NCBI RefSeq assembly: GCF_051348905.1
Contig: NC_135238.1
Span: 92,689,988-92,753,987 of the forward strand
Origin: Ranitomeya variabilis
Lineage: Eukaryota > Chordata > Amphibia > Anura > Dendrobatidae
Direction: 5' to 3'
DNA: 64,000 bases
A program made the translations under genes and the position numbers. This document shows, one piece after another, positions 57,547 through 64,000 of the stretch. The notes under the pieces are model-generated. The model was not told where the DNA came from and did not search any database. It saw only the letters and a list, made by a program, of their open reading frames with translations. How positions within the stretch are numbered: the stretch's first letter is position 1; each line of letters opens with the position of its first letter.

Positions 57547-60500
57547 AAGTGACCATGCGCATGACTCCCGTTCATCAGGAGGTGATTCGCTTCCTTGTAC
57601 TGTATAATTTACATGATGTACTAGTGCTTGGTCTGCCATGGTTACAAACTCATAATCCTGTCCTGGACTGGAAAACAATGTCTGTGCTAAGCTGGGGATG
57701 TCAGGGGGTTCATGATGATGCACCTCCGATTTCTATCGCTTCATCTACTCCTTCGGAGATCCCTGCGTTTTTGTCGGATTATAGGGATGTTTTTGAGGAG
57801 CCTAAGCTCAATTCGCTCCCTCCTCATGGAGAGTGTGACTGCGCTATAGAATTGATTCCTGGCAGTAAGTTCCCTAAGGGTCATTTATTTAATCTGTCAC
57901 TGCCAGAGCATACTGCTATGCGGAATTATATTAAGGAGTCCTTGGAAAAGGGACATATTCGTCCATCTTCGTCCCCTCTGGGAGCAGGTTTTTTTTTCGT
58001 GGCAAAAAAAGATGGTTCCCTGAGGCCTTGTATAGATTATCGCCTTCTGAAAAAGATTACAGTCAAATACCAGTATCCATTGCCATTATTTACTGATTTG
58101 TTTGCTCGCATTAAGGGGGCTAGGTGGTTCACTAAAATAAATCTTCGTGGTGCGTATAATCTGGTGTGGATAAAACAGGGTGATGAGTGGAAAACCGCAT
58201 TTAATACGCCTGAGGGCCATTTTGAGTATTTGGTAATGCCTTTTGGACTCTCCAATGCTCCGTCAGTCTTTCAGTCCTTTATGCACAATATTTTCCGTGA
58301 ATATCTGGATAAGTTTATGATTGTGTATTTGGATGATATTTTGGTGTTTTCTGATGACTGGGAGTCTCATGTTCTACAGGTCAGGAAGGTGTTTCAGGTT
58401 TTGCGGGCCAGTTCTCTGTTTGTGAAGGGCTCAAAGTGTCTCTTCGGAGTCCAGAAGATTTCTTTTTTGGGGTACATTTTTTCTCCTTCTACTATTGAGA
58501 TGGATCCCGTTAAGGTTCAGGCTATTTGTGACTGGACACAACCTACATCTGTTAAGAGCCTTCAGAAGTTCTTGGGGTTTGCTAATTTTTATCGTCGGTT
58601 CATTGCTAATTTTTCCAGTATTGTTAAACCTTTGACTGATTTGACTAAAAAGGGTGCTGATGTTGCTGATTGGTCTCCTGCGGCCGTGGAGGCCTTTCGG
58701 AACTTAAGCGCCGGTTTTCTTCTGCTCCTGTGTTGTGTCAACCAGATGTTTCACTTCCTTTTCAGGTGGAGGTTGATGCTTCCGAGATTGGAGCGGGGGC
58801 GGTTTTGTCACAGAGAAGTTCTAATGGCTCGGTGATGAAGCCATGTGCTTTCTTCTCTAGAAAATTCTCGCCCGCCGAGCGCAATTATGATGTGGGTAAT
58901 CGGGAGCTTTTGGCCATGAAGTGGGCATTTGAGGAGTGGCGTCATTGGCTTGAGGGTGCTAAACATCGCGTGGTGGTCTTGACTGATCACAAGAATCTCA
59001 TTTACCTTGAGTCTGCCAGGCGTTTGAATCCTAGACAGGCTCGTTGGTCGTTATTTTTTTCTCGTTTCAATTTCGTGGTTTCATACCTGCCAGGTTCAAA
59101 GAATGTGAAGGCAGATGCTCTTTCCAGGAGTTTTGTGCCTGACTCTCCTGGAGACACTGGGCCTGCTGGTATCCTTAGGGATGGGGTAATATTGTCCGCC
59201 GTATCCCCAGACTTGCGACGCGCATTGCAGGAGTTTCAGGTGGATAAACCGGATCGATGTCCACCAGAAAGACTGTTTGTTCCGGATGATTGGACCAGTA
59301 GAGTCATCTCCGAGGTCCATTCTTCTGTGTTGGCTGGTCATCCTGGAATATTTGGTACTAGAGACTTGGTGGCCAGGTCTTTTTGGTGGCCTTCCTTGTC
59401 TAGGGATGTGCGTACCTTTGTGCAGTCTTGTGAAGTGTGTGCTCGAGCTAAGCCTTGCTGTTCACGGGCTAGTGGGTTGTTGTTATCATTGCCCATCCCG
59501 AAGAGGCCTTGGACGCACATTTCCATGGATTTTATTTCTGATCTCCCGGTTTCACAGAAAATGTCCGTTATCTGGGTTGTGTGTGACCGCTTTTCTAAGA
59601 TGGTTCGTTTGGTGTCCTTGCCTAAGTTGCCCTCCTCCTCTGAGTTGGTTCCTTTGTTTTTTCAGAACGTGGTTCGTTTGCATGGGATTCCGGAGAATAT
59701 CGTTTCTGACAGGGGATCCCAGTTTGTGTCTAGATTTTGGCGGACGTTTTGTGCCAAGATGGGCATTGATTTGTCTTTCTCGTCTGCATTCCATCCTCAG
59801 ACGAATGGCCAGACGGAGCGAACTAATCAGACCTTGGAAACTTATTTGAGGTGTTTTGTTTCTGCTGATCAGGATGACTGGGTTGCTTTTTTGCCACTGG
59901 CCGAATTTGCTCTTAATAATCGGGCTAGTTCTGCCACGTTGGTCTCTCCTTTTTTTTGTAATTCGGGGTTTCATCCTCGTTTTTCCTCTGGTCAGGGGGA
60001 ATCTTCGGATTGTCCTGGAGTGGACGTGTTGGTGGACAAGCTACATCAGATTTGGAATCAGGTGGTGGACAATTTGAAGTTATCTCAGGAGAAGACTCAG
60101 CAGTTTGCTAATCGCCATCGCCGCGTGGGTCCCCGACTTCTTGTTGGGGACTTGGTGTGGTTGTCTTCTTGTTTTGTCCCTATGAAGGTCTCTTCTCCTA
60201 AGTTCAAGCCTCGGTTCATCGGTCCTTATAGGATCTCGGAGATTCTTAACCCTGTATCTTTTTGTTTGGATCTCCCAGCATCGTTTGCTATTCATAATGT
60301 GTTCCATCGGTCGTTGTTGCGGAGGTATGAGGTGCCCGTTGTTCCTTCGGTCGAGCCTCCTGCTCCGGTGCTGGTGGAGGGAGAATTGGAGTATGTTGTT
60401 GAAAAGATCTTGGATTCTCGTGTTTCCAGATGCAAACTCCAGTATTTGGTTAAGTGGAAGGGTTATGGTCAGGAGGATAATTCCTGGGTGGTCGCCTCCG

Positions 60501-60658
60501 ATGTTCATGCGACTGATTTGGCCCGCGCCTTCCATAGAGCTCACCCTGATCGCCCTGGGGGTTCTCGTGAGGGTTCGGTGACCCCTCCTCAAGGGGGGGG
60601 TACTGTTGTGGATTCTGTTTGTGGGCTCCCTCTGGTGGTTACTGCTGGTACTGGGTGA
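57547..60658 (+). pseudogene. Gypsy-A pol part (fossil)
   Basis: Parts in order: end of the protease region, reverse transcriptase with YLDDIL, RNase H, integrase zinc-binding region and D,D,E core (MDFISDLP, VSDRGSQF, NGQTERTN), and a chromodomain with [12 protein letters not shown] near the end. The reading frame runs a short way into the 3' LTR. The part is broken. The chromodomain assigns the element to the chromoviruses. Confidence 0.88.
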
Positions 60659-61355
60659 CTTTGGTGGGTTGCGGCCTTTGGTTTCCACCTGTCCATCAGA
60701 GGCTGGGTGTTTCCTATTTTACCTGGCCTTTCTGTCATTTCCCTTGCCAGCTATCAATGTGTTCAGATGTGCTCTGTTTGGTTCCTGCCTACCTGCTCCC
60801 AGATCTTTCAGGATAAGCTAAGTGCTGATTTTCAGTTGTTTGGTTTTTGGTCCAGCTTGCTTAGAATGTCTCTATGCTAGCTGGTTGCTCTAGTGGACTG
60901 AGGTTCTCCCCATGTGCCATGAGTTGTCACATGGGTTCTTGTAATCTCAGGATGGTTTTTTTGATTAGGGTTTTTTGCTGACCGCTCAGTCCCCTTTTGT
61001 ATCATTCTGCTTTCTAGTTTTCAGCGGGCCTCTATTTGCTAAAGCTATATACATCATCTCTATGTGTGTGCCTTCCTCTCATTTCACCGTCAATACATGT
61101 GGGGGGCAACTATACCTTTTGGGGTTAATTCCTCTGGAGGCAAGTGAGGTCTTTGTTTTCTCTGCAGTACTAGTTAGCTCTTAGGCTGGTGCGTGGCGTC
61201 TAGAACCAACGTAGGCACGCTCCCTGGCTATCTCTAGTTGCGTTTGTCAGGCGTAGGGCAGCGGTCAGCCCAGGTTCCATCACCCTAGAGCTCGTCCGAT
61301 ATTTGTTATACTTTGCTTGTCCTGTGCTATCCCTAGCCATTGGGGATTCATGACA
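60604..61355 (+). repeat. Gypsy-A 3' LTR (752 bp)
   Basis: Matches the 5' LTR except for about five differences. Preceded by the polypurine tract AAGGGGGGGG (60591-60600) and followed by the ATAAAG target duplication. Confidence 0.9.
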
Positions 61356-62450
61356 ATAAAGATTGGCAAGTCTGCCTCTGTGCCATTGCTGTGTGTGGCA
61401 TCTGTCTCATTGTGTGCCACCGAAAACCAGTGTGTAATATTGGGCCATTTTTTTTTTCTAAATTCTCCCTGTAAAAAAAAAAATAATTAGTGGGAGATAA
61501 AGATTGGCAAGTCTGCCTCTGTGCCATTGCTTTATGTGGCACCTGTCTCATTGTGTGCCACCAAAAACCACTGTGTAATACTGGGCCATTTTTTTTGGGG
61601 GGGGGGAAATTCTCCCTGTAAAAAAAAAATTAATAGTGGGAGTCTGGGAGATAAAGATTGGCAAGTCTGCCTCTGTGCCAGTCCTGTGTGTGGCATCTGT
61701 CTCTCATTGTGTGCCACCGAAAACCACTGTGTAATACTGGGCCATTTTTTTTGGGGGGGGGTAAATTCTCCCTGTAAAAAAAAAATTAATAGTGGGAGTT
61801 TGGGAGATAAAGATTGGCAAGTCTGCCTCTGTGCCATTGCTGTGTGTGGCATCTGTCTCTAATTGTGTGCCACCGAAAACCACTGTGTAATACTGGGCCA
61901 TTCTTTTTTTGGGGGGTAAATTCTCCCTGTAAAAAAAAAATTAATAGTGGGAGTCTGGGAGATAAAGATTGGCAAGTCTGCCTCTGTGCCAGTCCTGTGT
62001 GTGGCATCTGTCTCTCATTGTGTGCCATCGAAAACCACTGTGTAATACTGGGCCATTTTTTTGGGGGGGGGGTAAATTCTCCCTGTAAAAAAAAATTAAT
62101 AGTGGGAGTCTGGGAGATAAAGATTGGCAAGTCTGCCTCTGTGCCATTGCTGTGTGTGGCATCTGTCTCTAATTGTGTGCCACCGAAAACCACTGTGTAA
62201 TACTGGGCCATTCTTTTTTTGGGGTAAATTCTCCCTGTAAAAAAAAAAAATAATAGTGGGAGTCTGGGAGATAAAGATTGGCAAGTCTGCCTCTGTGCCA
62301 GTCCTGTGTGTGGCATCTGTCTCTCATTTTGTGCCACCGAAAACCACTGTGTAATACTGGGCCTTTCTTTTTTTTGGGTAAATTCTCCCTTTAAAAAAAA
62401 TAAATAATTCTGGGTAAATTATCCCAGAAAATAAAAAAAAAATAGTGGGA
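61356..62450 (+). repeat. hAT-1 5' tandem repeats, right part
   Basis: Seven further units (starts near 61356, 61495, 61648, 61804, 61960, 62114 and 62264) continue the array cut by Gypsy-A. These units are longer than those at left, with a TCTGGGAG insertion, and several have a run of G after the T run. The last unit, near 62440, is diverged. Confidence 0.88.
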
Positions 62451-62668
62451 GATTAAGATTGGCATTTCTGCTTGAGTGCTGGTCCTGTGTGTGCCATCTG
62501 TCTCAAATTATTGGGGCACAGAAAACCTAGTGTTTAACATTGGGCCTGATTTTCCTTTCAGTGTCAGGCACCTATAAAGGTATATATAAATCCAACAGAA
62601 GTTTGAGTTCACCTTATAAGTTGTTTTACAGTAACAAATACCGTTACTTTGGTTACGTTTTGCAAACA
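62451..62668 (+). other. hAT-1 pre-transposase leader
   Basis: Corresponds to 41760-41970 of hAT-2. Both have a candidate splice acceptor (TTGTTTTACAG here, TTGTTTGACAG at 41923-41933) followed by AACAAATA, about 40 bp before the ATG. The donor is not identified. Confidence 0.5.
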
Positions 62669-63049
62669 ATGAGGAAGTCTAGTGGAAGAAGTCGTGGACG
62701 TGGGCGGTCATTGTCAGCTGGTAATGATGGTAGTGGTGGTGGAGCATCAGGTGGTCGTGGTAAAAGCAGTACAGCACCTAAGTCTCAAGTTGTTGAGCCA
62801 GGTTCGTTGTCTGGCTACACAAGGCCTCGAACGCTCTCTTTTCTGGGAGTAGGAAAACCACTTTTGAAGCCGGAGCAGGAGGAACAAGTATTGGCTTTCA
62901 TTGCTGACTCTGCCTCTAGCTCTTTCGCCTCCTCCTCGGAAAGTGCCAAATGTCAGAGCAGTGCATCGTCAGTGGATGCTCCCGGTCAGGAACAAGTCGC
63001 TTCCTTGTGCCCTTCACCAAGAACAACAGTGAAGGATGCGTCAGTCGAC
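62669..63049 (+). pseudogene. hAT-1 transposase N-terminus, interrupted by Gypsy-C
   Basis: 127 codons from ATG 62669 (MRKSSGRSRGRGRSLSAGND), a basic, glycine-rich start followed by GYTRPRTLSFLGVGKPLL, nearly the same as the hAT-2 transposase N-terminus. Gypsy-C follows directly, so this copy cannot encode transposase unless the region is spliced around. Confidence 0.85.
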
Positions 63050-63810
63050 TGTTATGATCCTAGTGGTAGAGGATCTCTGGATTCCGGCTAAGTCTGCAGA
63101 AAACATAGAAACAGCTCTAGGGAGGTGGAAACTGGGCTAACCGCATATCTGATCCTAACACACAACTAGAAGTAGCCGGTGAACGTGCCTACGTTGGTTC
63201 TAGACGTCTCGAGCCAGCCGGAGAACTGACTACCCCTAGAGGGAAAATAAGACCTCACTTGCCTCCAGAGAAATTAACCCCAAAGATGAAGAAAGCCCCC
63301 AACAAATAATAACGGTGAGGCAAGAGGAAAACACAAACATAGAGATGAACTAGATTCAGCAAAGTGAGGCCCACTAATCTAGATAGGCAGAAAATAGAAA
63401 GTGAACTATGCGGTCAGCAGAAAACCCTGCAAAAACATCCACGCTGAATATTCAAGAACCCCCGCACCGACTGACGGTGTGAGGGGAGAATATCAGCACC
63501 CTAGACCTTCCAGCGAGCTAGAAAATCACATTTTGAGCAAGCTGGACAAAAAACACTGATAATGCAAATGATCCAAAGTATGCAAACAGGACTTAGCTTT
63601 TCTTGCATGAGACAGATGGCAAGGAATCAGGAGAAGAACAAATTGGACTGAATACATCGATACCAGGCAAGAGACTGAGTCCTAAGGAGGACTAAATAGG
63701 GAACAGCCACAGCTTAATGAAACAGCTGAAGTCCAGGCCTGCAGAAAGACAAGACTCATACCATACCATTAGTGACCACAAGAGGGAGCCCAGAAACACA
63801 GTTCACAACA
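63050..63810 (-). repeat. Gypsy-C 3' LTR
   Basis: Reads TGTTGTGAACTGTG at its start on the minus strand. TATTTAG (63692-63698) is a likely TATA box, and GCCTGGTAT (complement of 63660-63668) is the predicted RNA start 30 bp further on. GATCCT/AGGATC (63056-63061 and 63070-63075) form a terminal hairpin. Confidence 0.88.
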
Positions 63811-64000
63811 GTACCCCCCCCTTGAGGAGGGGTCACCGAACCCTCACCAAGACCCCCAGGGCGATCAGGATGAGCAGCGTGAAAGGCATGAACCAAATCA
63901 GCTGCATGAACATCAGAGGTGACAACCCAGGAATTATCCTCCTGACCATAGCCCTTCCACTTAACCAAATACTGAAGTCGACGTCTAGAGATACGAGAAT
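63756..64000 (-). pseudogene. Gypsy-C pol end with chromodomain (fossil)
   Basis: Open to the window edge; contains [12 protein letters not shown] of the chromodomain, then an acidic-to-basic tail ending inside the LTR, as in Gypsy-A. Confidence 0.85.

Larger units (their letters stand above)
35959..61355 (+). mobile_element. Gypsy-A, Ty3/Gypsy chromovirus fossil with nested hAT-2
   Basis: LTR retrotransposon of the vertebrate chromovirus (Tf1/sushi-like) group, + strand: 5' LTR 35959-36712, gag start at 36887, a coding region interrupted by hAT-2, polypurine tract 60591-60600 and 3' LTR 60604-61355. The target duplication is ATAAAG on both sides (35953-35958 and 61356-61361). The LTRs differ at about five places over roughly 752 bp, so the insertion is fairly recent. 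The element is broken, with at least two breaks including the hAT-2 insertion. Without hAT-2 it is about 5.7 kb, an ordinary size for the group. Confidence 0.92.
34695..64000 (+). mobile_element. hAT-1, hAT-superfamily DNA transposon (open at right edge)
   Basis: Starts TAGGGTTGAGC (11 of the 12 TIR bases of hAT-2) inside the last tRNA copy. Its own sequence is 34695-35958 and 61356-63049; the rest is nested insertions (Gypsy-A with its contents, and Gypsy-C). Order: TIR, promoter, leader, 5' tandem repeats of about 142-156 bp, transposase start. The first 340 bp align closely with hAT-2, so the two are related copies, but their 5' repeats have clearly different consensus sequences. The 3' end lies outside the window. 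Confidence 0.85.
63050..64000 (-). mobile_element. Gypsy-C, Ty3/Gypsy chromovirus fossil (open at right edge)
   Basis: Minus-strand element, only its 3' end visible: LTR 63050-63810 (761 bp), polypurine tract about 63814-63823, then the end of the pol frame. Related to Gypsy-A and -B but a different subfamily by LTR sequence. Age and wholeness cannot be judged because the second LTR is outside the window. Confidence 0.88.

Noticed and set aside
61521-62337. Frames up to 183 codons in the hAT-1 5' repeats
   Set aside because: They are repeats of one low-complexity unit, present on both strands at once.

Overview
The window reads as nuclear DNA of a vertebrate with a large, repeat-rich genome, most probably an anuran amphibian. 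The reasons are a eukaryotic tRNA-Thr gene family, vertebrate-type Ty3/Gypsy chromovirus elements with a C-terminal chromodomain, a very large ZBED1-like hAT DNA transposon, and no host protein gene. The species assignment is inference; the element families are read directly from the sequence.

Region 1 (1-34694) is one head-to-tail array of tRNA-Thr(UGU)-derived units, all on the + strand. I estimate about 185 copies from the usual 185-195 bp spacing (about 142 bp where the spacer is short). About 27 copies fold as clean cloverleaves with a UGU anticodon. Most others are decayed and lie between the clean ones, so much of the array is built of dimers. Dimers are grouped into higher-order blocks of 1.4-2.0 kb, and these into near-identical duplications of 2-4 kb. 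Four copies carry a UUU (Lys) anticodon and six have lost A37. The right edge (about 32.4-34.7 kb) is the most diverged part and ends where a transposon cut into the last tRNA copy.

Region 2 (34695-64000) is a nest of mobile elements. hAT-1 begins at 34695 inside the last tRNA copy and runs off the window. Gypsy-A (35959-61355) sits in the 5' tandem repeats of hAT-1. hAT-2 (37890-57538, 8-bp target duplication TTGGACAC) sits in the coding region of Gypsy-A. Gypsy-B (51586-56393, minus strand, LTRs that look identical) sits in the 3' tandem repeats of hAT-2. A further minus-strand element, Gypsy-C (from 63050), interrupts the hAT-1 transposase. The insertion order is therefore tRNA array, hAT-1, Gypsy-A, hAT-2, Gypsy-B; Gypsy-C is later than hAT-1.

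hAT-2 is the only element with a long intact transposase frame (41984-45532, BED finger, D/D/E triad, hAT dimerisation domain). It has a compact promoter (E2F-like site in an inverted repeat, CCAAT, TATA, YY1-like motif), a 3.2 kb tandem-repeat leader and about 6 kb of 3' tandem repeats that also contain diverged pieces of transposase sequence. The three Gypsy elements share an LTR architecture in which a short segment about 30 bp downstream of the LTR TATA box is complementary to the sequence just after the 5' LTR. In A and B the differing bases change together, as expected for Tf1/sushi-type self-priming. The Gypsy copies are treated here as fossils.
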